DNA of 19,416 nt, taken from assembly GCA_945788155.1 (NCBI GenBank), contig CALZKX010000220.1, positions 1 through 19,416 on the forward strand, read 5' to 3'. Numbering within the stretch: position 1 is the first letter of the stretch; the number at the start of each line of letters is the position of its first letter. This document shows, piece by piece, positions 6,872 to 15,037 of the stretch. Origin of the DNA: an uncultured Flavobacteriaceae bacterium (lineage in GTDB: Bacteria > Bacteroidota > Bacteroidia > Flavobacteriales > Flavobacteriaceae). The notes beneath the pieces were generated by a model. It was not told the DNA's origin. It did not search any database and saw only the letters and a list, made by a program, of their open reading frames with translations. Both the position numbers and the translations under genes were made by a program.

Positions 6872-8128
6872 TTATTCAAACCGAAATTTGAATGGTTTTT
6901 TTAATAGTATTTGCTTTAATAATAAATGAAATACTAGAGCTAGAATTAAAAATAAAATATTGTTAATGAGTGTTCCAAATAGACCTGTGCTCACAGACCC
7001 TGACACACCTATTGAAAAAAATAATAAAAATAAAAGGCTTGTGTTTTTTATTTTACCTTTAAAAGCTATTATTTGATATATACTGTTTAATATAAAACCA
7101 TAAAACAGTGGATAAATTATAAAAGCTATTTTACCAAAATTCAAGTAGCCAAGACCAATAAATGTAGTAGTAACACTTCCTCCATCAAAGTCCCAGCCCA
7201 TAAGGCCTTTTAGATAAGTACCAAAATTAGGGTTTGATCCTGGTAAAAATAATTTTAAATCTATTAAGTAACTTTGACCATATAAATAAGAATGCTCTCT
7301 AGGAAAAAAATCATATATTTTTTGTAAATTTTGAATATTAACAAAAGGTCTCCATCCTGCTCTGAATTTTAATAATGTTAAAAAACTAACTCTATCGTCT
7401 TGAAAGTTAGACCTTATTGCACCGACAACTATTAAAATTAGAAATAAAACCAATCCGATTTTGAGATACTTTTTTAAAGATAATTTTTTAGAGTTTAAAA
7501 TTGTTATCATTATAAAACAAGCTAATAATAACTTTAAAAGGGGGGCTCTACTACCATAAGACAATAGGGCAAAAGCTGTAAAGACAAAAAGAACTGTTTT
7601 AAACACTTTTGTTTTATCTTTTAGCAATAAAATAATCATATAACCATATAAGAGAAATGAAACAAATATCAAGTTGTATAAACCAGCCCCAGCCTTTCTT
7701 GTGATTCTATCGTTTTCAACATCTTCAGCAAACAATATAATTCCACCTGTCTTATAGGTAAAAAGCAAAAAAACAACAATACCTGTTACAAAGACTAGGA
7801 TACCACTAATTTGAAATGATTTTGAAGGTTTGTTTTCAATTTCTATGTTGTTTATTTTCACATACTTTATTCCTGATGCCGCAAATAAAGATCTAGATAA
7901 AAAAGCCCCAAGAAATGTCAAGAAATAAGCAAGGATTATATAAAACTTCAAATCAGGGGAAATTGGTATCCTTGGATACCAGCTATCACTGTATGCTAAT
8001 GCAATAAAACAAAATGCTGTTTGATATAAATAAAAAAAAACAAATGGATTTAATAAATTTCTTAAGTCAAAGAATTTATTAACTACAATTAACATAAAAA
8101 TTGCAATAAAAACAATTTCCCAATTCAT
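6872..8128 (-). CDS. wzy: Oligosaccharide repeat unit polymerase (Wzy-like)
   Basis: A 418-residue protein with about ten to twelve predicted membrane helices. The sequence resembles the oligosaccharide repeat unit polymerase family: GSRAPLLKLL in the central helix region, a periplasmic loop with a GAIRSNFQDDR segment, and LPGSNPNFGTYL ... GGSVTTTFIGLGYLNFG near the C terminus. It is expected to join undecaprenyl-diphosphate-linked repeat units at the periplasmic face of the inner membrane. It works with the Wzx-like flippase (9439-10713) and the Wzz-like regulator (18352-19416). The gene starts 1 nt after the preceding glycosyltransferase stop. A run of nine A (8032-8040) lies early in the coding region; I do not treat it as a proven slippage site. 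Confidence 0.75.
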   Translation of the reverse strand: MNWEIVFIAIFMLIVVNKFFDLRNLLNPFVFFYLYQTAFCFIALAYSDSWYPRIPISPDLKFYIILAYFLTFLGAFLSRSLFAASGIKYVKINNIEIENKPSKSFQISGILVFVTGIVVFLLFTYKTGGIILFAEDVENDRITRKAGAGLYNLIFVSFLLYGYMIILLLKDKTKVFKTVLFVFTAFALLSYGSRAPLLKLLLACFIMITILNSKKLSLKKYLKIGLVLFLILIVVGAIRSNFQDDRVSFLTLLKFRAGWRPFVNIQNLQKIYDFFPREHSYLYGQSYLIDLKLFLPGSNPNFGTYLKGLMGWDFDGGSVTTTFIGLGYLNFGKIAFIIYPLFYGFILNSIYQIIAFKGKIKNTSLLFLLFFSIGVSGSVSTGLFGTLINNILFLILALVFHLLLKQILLKKPFKFRFE

Positions 8129-8129
8129 A

Positions 8130-9467
8130 TTATAGAACTAAATGATTTATTATTCGATCTATTGACTTCCCGTCTAATTTGTAAAAGTACTTATTTATAA
8201 ACATATCGTAATTTTTATGTTTATCATATAACATTTGGGTGTTTGCTATTGTTTCTGCCAACTCATCAGAACTAGAAATAATATTACAGCAATCAAAATG
8301 TTCATACTCTAATACCGTGTCAACTCCTTCTATATCAACCTTGATTAAAGGCTTATATAATGCAATAGCCTCATTGCCCACAGTAGATGTAGTTGATATT
8401 ACAACGTCACTCCCATATATTAAATCATGTATGTTTTCGTGTTTAAAGATAGAAATGTCATTTTGAGCAAAGTGCTTATATATTAAATCCTTATTGTCTA
8501 TTGATCCTGGATGCAATTTAATATTAATCCTGTATTTCGAATGAAGATTCGATTCGAATATTATTTTTAAAAAATTATTAATGTTTTCATCTCCAATGGG
8601 ATTCATGACAATCAAAACACTATTGATTTTCTCTGATTTAATATTTAATTTTGGGTAAGTGTTTAAAAAATCTGTTTTAGGTGTTCCTGTAATTTGCAAT
8701 TTTTCTGGATTTGTTCCTCTTTCAATAAACCATTTGTTAGATAATTCTCCCCAAGTAAATAAAACATTAGCACTAACGGGTAAATACCCATACTCTAATA
8801 CTGTAGATCCGTGCTGAATAACGTGTGTTTTTATGTTTCTTTTCTGCGCAATCAAATTAATAGTTTTAGATGTTTTATGAATATCTGTGTTTAAAAGAAT
8901 CCTTTTTAGGTTAGGTAGCTTCAAAAAAAGACCCTCAACACAATTTATAATATAAACTGACTCAATTATATTAAGAAACAATAGATATTTATTAATCCCA
9001 AATTCTTTTGAAACTTCTCTAATAACTGTAAAATTAACTATACAGAGGTTTATTACCTCTAAAATGCTTTTTAAATATTTAAACCCGTTGAAAAACCTAA
9101 ACAACGTAATGCTTTGACTAGCTCTTACTCTTTTATCACAGACTATCTCAACAAATGGGTGTTTAAATGAATCTTCAACTTGCCTAATGTTTTTTATCAT
9201 ACTTCGATTATATATGTCATTGACAAACATATATTTAACATTTCTGTTGAGTTTTTTTGCATTAAGATTAAAAGCTAATATTGATTTTAAATATGTATCT
9301 AAGCTAAGTATTTTTATAAGGTCTAAAATTTTATTTTTTTTATACCTGTTCAAGCTTAGCTCAAAAACATAAATCTGAGACAACGTTATTAGATTAATCC
9401 CTTTAAAGTTTATACAATATGACTGTAGTTTCTGAACTTTATCGTATAAATTTCTTTGTGGCTGCAT
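8130..9467 (-). CDS. GT-B glycosyltransferase, candidate nonulosonate (sialyl-type) transferase
   Basis: A 445-residue protein without membrane helices. The N-terminal 180 residues are not recognisable to me. The C-terminal half has GT-B features seen in capsule glycosyltransferases: IQHGS (217-221), ITGTPKTD (259-266), KLHPGS (317-322) and STTSTVGNEAI (358-368). An HP motif followed by an S/T motif is shared by CMP-sugar-using transferases such as polysialyltransferases and KpsC/KpsS. CDP-glycerol glycerophosphotransferase-like enzymes also show similar blocks. Since the operon makes a CMP-activated nonulosonic acid and the other glycosyltransferase looks like a rhamnosyltransferase, this is the natural candidate to use the CMP-sugar. 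That is inference. The ATG is 29 nt inside the upstream flippase gene; the next Met is near residue 80, too late to be preferred. Confidence 0.6.
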   Translation of the reverse strand: MQPQRNLYDKVQKLQSYCINFKGINLITLSQIYVFELSLNRYKKNKILDLIKILSLDTYLKSILAFNLNAKKLNRNVKYMFVNDIYNRSMIKNIRQVEDSFKHPFVEIVCDKRVRASQSITLFRFFNGFKYLKSILEVINLCIVNFTVIREVSKEFGINKYLLFLNIIESVYIINCVEGLFLKLPNLKRILLNTDIHKTSKTINLIAQKRNIKTHVIQHGSTVLEYGYLPVSANVLFTWGELSNKWFIERGTNPEKLQITGTPKTDFLNTYPKLNIKSEKINSVLIVMNPIGDENINNFLKIIFESNLHSKYRINIKLHPGSIDNKDLIYKHFAQNDISIFKHENIHDLIYGSDVVISTTSTVGNEAIALYKPLIKVDIEGVDTVLEYEHFDCCNIISSSDELAETIANTQMLYDKHKNYDMFINKYFYKLDGKSIDRIINHLVL

Positions 9468-10713
9468 AGAAAAGTAAATCTATTTTATATTTTTTCAAAC
9501 ATATAAAATATATAATTAAAAATTCACAAAAATAACTTATTGTGGTAGTATACGCAGCGACCTTGTAACCATATTGAGGTAGCAGTAAAAAGTTAAGTAT
9601 AATATTTAAGACGGCAGCAATAATAGCCGGAAAAGCCATTAAGAAAGTGTCTTTATAAAAGAATGGTATGTTAGAAAGTACGGTATATAAAAAATAAAAC
9701 AGCATTCCAATTAAAATAATAGGTATTAAATCTAATGCTACTAAATAAGAATCATTAGATAATAGTTTAAGTAAATGAGTTTTAAATACAAAGACCGTCA
9801 AGCATACTGTTAAAACACAAAAAAAGTAAATTTTTGCTGCCTTGGAAATTCTATTTACTTCCCCTAATTTTAAGTGTTGAAGGATAAACTTCTGCCACAT
9901 TTTATTAGTTGCTAAAAAAAAGGCCATAAAAATAGAGCCTACTGTATAGGCTACTGTATATTCGGCAACTTCAACTTCAGAATAATAATAATTAATAATA
10001 AACCTGTCAGCGAAAGAAAGTACAAGTGCTGATAAAACCCCTGGAATGATAGGAGAGCTGAAACTTAAGGCAATCGTTGTCTTTTTTATTAGTCTTTTAA
10101 TAGTTGTGTCAAATATATTTTTGCCTGATTTTATTAAATTAATTAAGAGTATCAGTGCTATGGCTCCAAATACAAATGATTGAACAATCGCAAAAATAAT
10201 GGGAGAGTATTTATCTGTTTTACCGCCTAGAATAATAACCAGAAAAGTCAAAACGTATGGCAATGAATTTCTTGATGCATAAAGAATGTTATACAAAATT
10301 AATTTGCCTCTAATTTGGTAATAGGAAAGCATTACTTCTATAACAGAGAAAAAATATGCGCAGATTAAAATATAGAAATCAAATCTATTGTCAATTATTG
10401 CAATTCCATACAGCTTTAACAACAACCAAATAAAATAAAAGACGAGAGCAATTATAGTAGAGAAAACAATGGATCTTACAATAGATTTTTGAGCTAGAAT
10501 ACTGCCATATAAAGCCCTGTTTTTAACATAGCTTCTTTGTGAAAAATCGAGAAAAACAGACAGCACTGGAATAATGGCCCAAAAAAGCGCTAGTTTCCCA
10601 AACTCTTTTTTTTCAAAGTAGTCGGTGAAAAAACTAAATAAAAGAAAAATTACTCCTTTAGAAATCCCTTCACCTAATATGTAAGACAGATATTTGGAGC
10701 TAGCTTTAAACAT
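9439..10713 (-). CDS. wzx: Wzx-like polysaccharide flippase
   Basis: A 424-residue membrane protein of the oligosaccharide flippase (MATE/MVF-like) type, with about 12 hydrophobic segments spread evenly over its length. It starts with the typical amphipathic lead and GEGISKGVIFLLF first helix, followed by an F-G-K-L-A-L-F-W segment like the YGxxxxF region of Wzx proteins. It should move the undecaprenyl-linked repeat unit from the cytoplasmic to the periplasmic leaflet. Wzx proteins vary widely, so substrate cannot be read. Its ATG follows the stop of the pyruvyl transferase gene with no gap, and its 3' end overlaps the next glycosyltransferase gene by 29 nt, so the products are likely made together. 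Confidence 0.8.
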   Translation of the reverse strand: MFKASSKYLSYILGEGISKGVIFLLFSFFTDYFEKKEFGKLALFWAIIPVLSVFLDFSQRSYVKNRALYGSILAQKSIVRSIVFSTIIALVFYFIWLLLKLYGIAIIDNRFDFYILICAYFFSVIEVMLSYYQIRGKLILYNILYASRNSLPYVLTFLVIILGGKTDKYSPIIFAIVQSFVFGAIALILLINLIKSGKNIFDTTIKRLIKKTTIALSFSSPIIPGVLSALVLSFADRFIINYYYSEVEVAEYTVAYTVGSIFMAFFLATNKMWQKFILQHLKLGEVNRISKAAKIYFFCVLTVCLTVFVFKTHLLKLLSNDSYLVALDLIPIILIGMLFYFLYTVLSNIPFFYKDTFLMAFPAIIAAVLNIILNFLLLPQYGYKVAAYTTTISYFCEFLIIYFICLKKYKIDLLFYAATKKFIR

Positions 10714-11742
10714 TTATAATTTAAGAAGAAATTCTTTCATGACTTCAAAATGATTATCAATATAATTTCCAACCTCTTTAAAAGTATTAAAGTTAGTGGT
10801 TTTATACTCGCCAAGCGTCATGTTTACTTTACTTAAAAGTCGTTTGTCCTCAATATTAAATACAGGCAAATTCATTGTCTCTACCATGCCCTTTCCTCTT
10901 CCATCTTCATTTATTAATAACGAAGGAAGTCTTTTGCTTAAAAAGTATAAATGTGCGTGAACCCTATACCCTATATGAAAATCACAGTTATCATAAAAAT
11001 CTAACTTCTTTAAGTCATACGCCACATCCATTACTTTAATTCTAGAATTAACTAGTTTTGCTCCTAAAGCCATTGATAAATAACCTATGGTGGCTCTTAC
11101 GGTTGTATGCTTGTCTGGCAAAATTCCTCGATGATAAGTCATTGTTATCTGTGCCTTTGGAAATTGTTTTGTTAAAAGCCTAATTAATGATACAGTTTGT
11201 TTAATTAGCTTGGGGTCTGCTGCTGTTGTAAAAACAATCTTTTTTACTTCATCCAACTCTTTAAAATTCTTGCCAATAGACGGCAAATCATACCAAACAG
11301 GACAACCTGTCATCGTTACGTTTTTAATTCCATTATTAATTAGAACTTTCTTTGTTACGTTACATCTACAGCTAGAACTGTGTATTTTTTTATGAGCTTC
11401 TATTAAAAAGTTTTTTGATTCGTCATTAAATGCAAAAGATAAGGGAGCACCTGATGGTCTTCCACACCACCCTAAGCCAAATGGAATAATTGGGACTTTT
11501 ATTAAACTTAAATCATCAACTAAAGGGTAAATTCCTTTATATATATCAGGTGCGTATGCTGGCCCACCACATAAAACAACAAATCTTGCTTTATTAATAG
11601 TATCTATGTGTCCATCTAATTTTTTGGTTCTATCTAAAACTACAATGTCCTTATCTACAAATTCTTCAAACAATTTTTTTGCTCTATCTGTAATTAAGAA
11701 ATCTCCAATATTTTTTATTTGTCCTGAAAGGAGTACTATCAT
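10714..11742 (-). CDS. Polysaccharide pyruvyl transferase family protein
   Basis: A 342-residue cytosolic protein of the PS_pyruv_trans family (PF04230 type), whose members add a pyruvate ketal from phosphoenolpyruvate to a sugar; a few members have other transfer roles. Visible signatures are NIGDFLITDRAKKLFE (11-26), VLCGGPAY (57-63), the GLGWCG loop (89-94), TGCPVWYD (145-152) and the C-terminal FHIGYRVHAHLYFLSKRLP (255-273) with Arg260 and His262, followed by INEDGRGKGMVET. The upstream synthase gene ends 14 nt before this start. The location within the glycan operon fits pyruvylation of a repeat-unit sugar, but acceptor and stereochemistry cannot be read. Confidence 0.8.
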   Translation of the reverse strand: MIVLLSGQIKNIGDFLITDRAKKLFEEFVDKDIVVLDRTKKLDGHIDTINKARFVVLCGGPAYAPDIYKGIYPLVDDLSLIKVPIIPFGLGWCGRPSGAPLSFAFNDESKNFLIEAHKKIHSSSCRCNVTKKVLINNGIKNVTMTGCPVWYDLPSIGKNFKELDEVKKIVFTTAADPKLIKQTVSLIRLLTKQFPKAQITMTYHRGILPDKHTTVRATIGYLSMALGAKLVNSRIKVMDVAYDLKKLDFYDNCDFHIGYRVHAHLYFLSKRLPSLLINEDGRGKGMVETMNLPVFNIEDKRLLSKVNMTLGEYKTTNFNTFKEVGNYIDNHFEVMKEFLLKL

Positions 11743-11756
11743 TTCTTTATTTTTAA

Positions 11757-12815
11757 TTAATCAAACATGTTCCATTGTAAAACATCGTCCTCTTTTATAT
11801 TGTGTAATGTTGTTTTTCCAACCAAGGCATTTATTTCTTTTGGTGAAATTCCAGTTGCTGGTCTCTTCCAAGTTAAGTGGCTCTTAGTTATTTTTTTTCC
11901 TTTTTTTATGTCTTTTAGAGCTACTAAACTTCGCCTAGCGTTTCTTCTCGATTTTTCCTCGGTAAGTAATGGAGTTTTTTTCTGCATTCCTATTAAGTTA
12001 TATGTTTCTTCCATTTTATTAAAAAATAGTTTTAAATCATCTTTATCCATTGCGTGATAATGATCGTTCCCAGGTAGTTTTTTATCATGTGTGAAATGCT
12101 TCTCAAGAACAATTGCACCCAAAAGATTGGCGATTTTTAAAACTTCCATATCATTTGGCAATGTATGATCAGAATATCCGGGAATAGTTTGAGGGAATTT
12201 ATTTATTAAATCTAGTATCATCCCAAGATTGGCATTTTCGTCTAGAGTAGGATAATTTAAAATACAATGCATTAAACAAACTGGAACGCTATATTTGCTA
12301 ATTGTTTCTATTGCTTGATGAGTCTCCCATAGATAAGAAGCGCCTGTTGAAAGAATTATTGGTTTATCAAATGAACACAAATATTCAATAAATGGAAGAT
12401 TAGTAATATCTGATGAAGATATTTTGAACACATCCATTAAATCATTTAAAAATTTAGCAGAAGAAACATCAAAAGGGGTTGATAAAAATTCTATCCCTGT
12501 TTTATCACAATGTTTTTTTAGTTCTTCATATTCTGACTTCCAAAATTTGTCATATTTTTGAAATAATTCAAATTGACTTTTAGTTGATTCTTTCGTTGTA
12601 TCCCAATATGAAGGGCTGTTTTTTGAAGCAATTGTACTCGCTTTATAAGTTTGAAACTTAATTGCATGTGCGCCACCTTCTTGAGCCTCTTCAATTAGTC
12701 TTTTTGCTAAATCCATAGAGCCCTCATGATTTACTCCTGCCTCGGCAATAACATATGGCCTAGTCAGTTTTGCATTATTATAATTATATTCTTTAAGTAG
12801 ATTGAATAACTTCAT
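11757..12815 (-). CDS. neuB: NeuB/PseI-family nonulosonic acid synthase
   Basis: A 352-residue cytosolic enzyme that condenses phosphoenolpyruvate with a six-carbon amino sugar to form a nine-carbon nonulosonic acid (sialic, legionaminic or pseudaminic type). The TIM-barrel motifs are clear: AEAGVNHEG (24-32), AIKFQTY (51-57), LSTPFD (111-116), ILSTGAS (154-160), His183 in MHCILNYPT, YSDHT (214-218) and LEKHFT (237-242). The C-terminal SAF (antifreeze-like) domain runs from about 295 to 352, with RRSLVA and KRPATGISP. Length is normal. Which sugar it uses cannot be settled from motifs. It starts 3 nt after the stop of the fused cytidylyltransferase/hydrolase gene, which gives the step before and the step after it. 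Confidence 0.9.
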   Translation of the reverse strand: MKLFNLLKEYNYNNAKLTRPYVIAEAGVNHEGSMDLAKRLIEEAQEGGAHAIKFQTYKASTIASKNSPSYWDTTKESTKSQFELFQKYDKFWKSEYEELKKHCDKTGIEFLSTPFDVSSAKFLNDLMDVFKISSSDITNLPFIEYLCSFDKPIILSTGASYLWETHQAIETISKYSVPVCLMHCILNYPTLDENANLGMILDLINKFPQTIPGYSDHTLPNDMEVLKIANLLGAIVLEKHFTHDKKLPGNDHYHAMDKDDLKLFFNKMEETYNLIGMQKKTPLLTEEKSRRNARRSLVALKDIKKGKKITKSHLTWKRPATGISPKEINALVGKTTLHNIKEDDVLQWNMFD

Positions 12816-12818
12816 AAG

Positions 12819-14438
12819 TTATATTGTCGATTTAATTAATTTAATTACTCTTGATTTGCCTTTTTTAAGTTGATTTTTAACCATTTTTTCATGCATACGT
12901 TTTCTTAAATCTACATCTAAACATTCTTTAAAGGCTTTTAATATTAAATTATCGGAAAGGTTTTCAGCTAGACCTAAATTATAAAAACCATTTTTTTCTG
13001 ATGCAAAAAAATGTGTTGTTTCTCTTTTGTTTTGGCATAAAACGATGCAAGGAGTTCCAATTGAGGCAACTTCAAATGTTGTTCTTCCTGCAGAAGTAAA
13101 AACTAGGTCTGCTTTGTACATTTCATCAGAGATATTGCTAATATTACTTTTAATTTCAATGTTTTGGAATTTTTCTTCTAAAGAATTTTTATTTGTATAA
13201 CCCAAACCCATTATCACTGTAAGTCTTATTTTGTTAGAATTACAATACTCAGATATTAGACTTAAAACTCTATAGGTAAAGTTATTTGGATCAACACCTC
13301 CAAAAGAAATTAAAATAGTTTTTACCTCTTTACTTATGGTTTTTTGTTTTGTATATAGAAACTCATCCCTTAATATAAAATATTTTGCTCCATAATAATG
13401 GTTTAAAGCAGTTTTGTTTTCAGGATACATTGCATTTACTACAAGGTCAGCTTTTTTAGCACCGGAACCAAGGTCTTCAAAGTTTATAATCTTATACTGT
13501 TTGGTCTTTAGTGTGTTTACATATTCTTCGTTTGTGTCTAAAATATCATTAATAACAATATCTGGATTTAGCTTTATTATGTCATCAATTATTAAGGGTT
13601 CTTTTTGTAAATGAGCTTCATAATTTGACTCCATAATTTTATCTAATGCTAATTCACTACCCTTGGTTGCAAGAAATATTATTCTGTGTTCTAAAATTTC
13701 ATTTGCAATGCTTAAGGTATTATAAACATGACCCATTCCAATAATATTATCTCCAGCTACAACAAAAAGTATTGTTTTTCTCTTTAGATAATACTCACAC
13801 AAATTCCAATCATCAAAATCATCTATGTCGATAGCTTCTTTTTTACTTAAGGGGAATATTCCGATATGCTCCCCAAATCTAGAGTTTTCCTGAACAAAAT
13901 TTGACTTGGTTATAACAAAACCACCTGTTTCCTTATAAACCTGAGGCAAACCTTGACGATTTACTCTCTTCTTATAATTTGGCCTAAAATTCTCTTCTTC
14001 TTTAATCCAAGTTAAGTGACTATCATATACTCCAGAAATTATTGTGTCTAATTTACTTTGATTGAAAAGCTGAATAGCTTTTATTATTGATATACTCTTT
14101 AATAAAGGTGAGGTAGGTTGAAGAGTAATTACTAAATCATAATTAACACCTTCAATTTTACATATTTCATTATAAGCATTAAAAACAACTGGGTCTAAGG
14201 TCGTCTTGTCTCCTGAAATAGAGTTACTTCGTTTAAGTGTCTTTGAACCAAACTTTGAGGCAATTAGAAGGATTTCATCATCATTACTAGATACATAACA
14301 GTCAGCATTGTCAATAGAAAGCGCGTTAATTATACTGTAATAAATCAAGGGTTTGCCGTTCAAGGCTCTTAAATTCTTTCGTGGAATTCCCTTTGAGCCT
14401 CCTCTCGCTGGAATTATTATTAACTTTTTTTTCTTCAC
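12819..14438 (-). CDS. Fused CMP-nonulosonate cytidylyltransferase and PseG-like hydrolase
   Basis: A 539-residue two-domain cytosolic protein. Residues 1 to about 220 are a NeuA/PseF-type cytidylyltransferase: IIPARGGSKGIPRKNL (8-23), LQPTSPL (106-112) and the metal-binding IDIDDFDDW (203-211). It should activate a nonulosonic acid with CTP. Residues from about 221 to 539 resemble PseG, the hydrolase that removes UDP from UDP-2,4-diacetamido-2,4,6-trideoxy-L-altrose: GMGHVYNTLSIAN (234-246) with His237 at the catalytic-base position, ISFGGVDP (377-384) and TSAGRTTFEVASIGTP (448-463). The usual Arg after GMGHV(M) is replaced here (V-Y-N). The two activities flank the synthase step encoded next door. 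The initial ATG is followed by a run of eight A. Confidence 0.88.
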   Translation of the reverse strand: MKKKKLIIIPARGGSKGIPRKNLRALNGKPLIYYSIINALSIDNADCYVSSNDDEILLIASKFGSKTLKRSNSISGDKTTLDPVVFNAYNEICKIEGVNYDLVITLQPTSPLLKSISIIKAIQLFNQSKLDTIISGVYDSHLTWIKEEENFRPNYKKRVNRQGLPQVYKETGGFVITKSNFVQENSRFGEHIGIFPLSKKEAIDIDDFDDWNLCEYYLKRKTILFVVAGDNIIGMGHVYNTLSIANEILEHRIIFLATKGSELALDKIMESNYEAHLQKEPLIIDDIIKLNPDIVINDILDTNEEYVNTLKTKQYKIINFEDLGSGAKKADLVVNAMYPENKTALNHYYGAKYFILRDEFLYTKQKTISKEVKTILISFGGVDPNNFTYRVLSLISEYCNSNKIRLTVIMGLGYTNKNSLEEKFQNIEIKSNISNISDEMYKADLVFTSAGRTTFEVASIGTPCIVLCQNKRETTHFFASEKNGFYNLGLAENLSDNLILKAFKECLDVDLRKRMHEKMVKNQLKKGKSRVIKLIKSTI

Positions 14439-14442
14439 TAAA

Positions 14443-14985
14443 TTAATCTTCTAATAAGTAGTTAACAATGTTTGATACTTTTGGTGAGTAAAAATAGGGG
14501 TCATATTTACCATTAATTTCCTTCATTTTTATAATTCGTGTTTCTTTATTAAAATCGATAAACTTACTTGGTTTGAATTCGTTTTCTATTTCTTCTTTAC
14601 TAAAATTATATTCCTTTTCTCCATAGGAAAGGGTTATTGCTCTTAATTCAATTTCTTTCTGATTTGTATTTTTTCCTAGATCTAATCTTAGCCTTTCAGG
14701 ATAGGTTATTTCAGGTAATTCAAATACTATATCTTGGAACAAGCTGTCCCCATCGACTTTTGTGAACACAAAATCCTCATGATGAAATGTTTGCTGTCCT
14801 GTTTCGTAATAATAAACTTCAAAAACATCATCTACCAAAACTTTAGCATTGATTTTTACTTTTAAAGTCGGTTCTTCTGTTGTTGCCTCTTCTTCAATTT
14901 TTTCTTTTGATTCATCTTTGTTTTCTCTGCAGGAGAATAACACTAAAAAAAGGCTTGCCGTTAGAATAAAAATACTTTTTTTCAT
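14443..14985 (-). CDS. Uncharacterised lipoprotein inside the glycan operon
   Basis: A 180-residue protein with a lipoprotein signal: charged start MKKS, hydrophobic core, and LFSC with the lipid-acceptor Cys19. The tail after the cysteine, RENKDESKEKIEEE, contains K-D-E, reminiscent of the lipoprotein export signal (K followed by acidic residues) that sends Bacteroidetes lipoproteins to the cell surface. The rest, about residues 40-180, alternates short hydrophobic and charged stretches and looks like a beta-rich domain (for example VKINAKVLVDDVFEVYYYE and RLRLDLGKN). I do not recognise a catalytic motif. It lies between rfbD (42 nt away) and the fused cytidylyltransferase gene (4 nt away), so it should be co-expressed. 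A role in glycan export, attachment or surface display is possible but unproven. Confidence 0.8.
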   Translation of the reverse strand: MKKSIFILTASLFLVLFSCRENKDESKEKIEEEATTEEPTLKVKINAKVLVDDVFEVYYYETGQQTFHHEDFVFTKVDGDSLFQDIVFELPEITYPERLRLDLGKNTNQKEIELRAITLSYGEKEYNFSKEEIENEFKPSKFIDFNKETRIIKMKEINGKYDPYFYSPKVSNIVNYLLED

Positions 14986-15005
14986 AGAATTAAAATTTAA
15001 TTAAT

Positions 15006-15037
15006 AAAAGTTATATAAAGTTTTCGTTCAATACAAA
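15006..15037 (-). promoter_or_regulatory. Weak internal promoter candidate before the lipoprotein gene
   Basis: In the largest gap of the operon (42 nt) the minus strand has TTTG (15034-15037), a 20-nt spacer and TAACTTTT (15006-15013), one mismatch from TAnnTTTG. It could give extra transcription of the lipoprotein and the nonulosonic acid genes. The base composition makes chance matches common. Confidence 0.2.

Noticed and set aside
8032..8040. Run of nine A in wzy as a phase-variation switch (also runs of eight at 14425-14432 and 16409-16416)
   Set aside because: Runs of eight or more A/T occur many times in this AT-rich window, including places with no regulatory sense, and all frames are intact. 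Read data would be needed.
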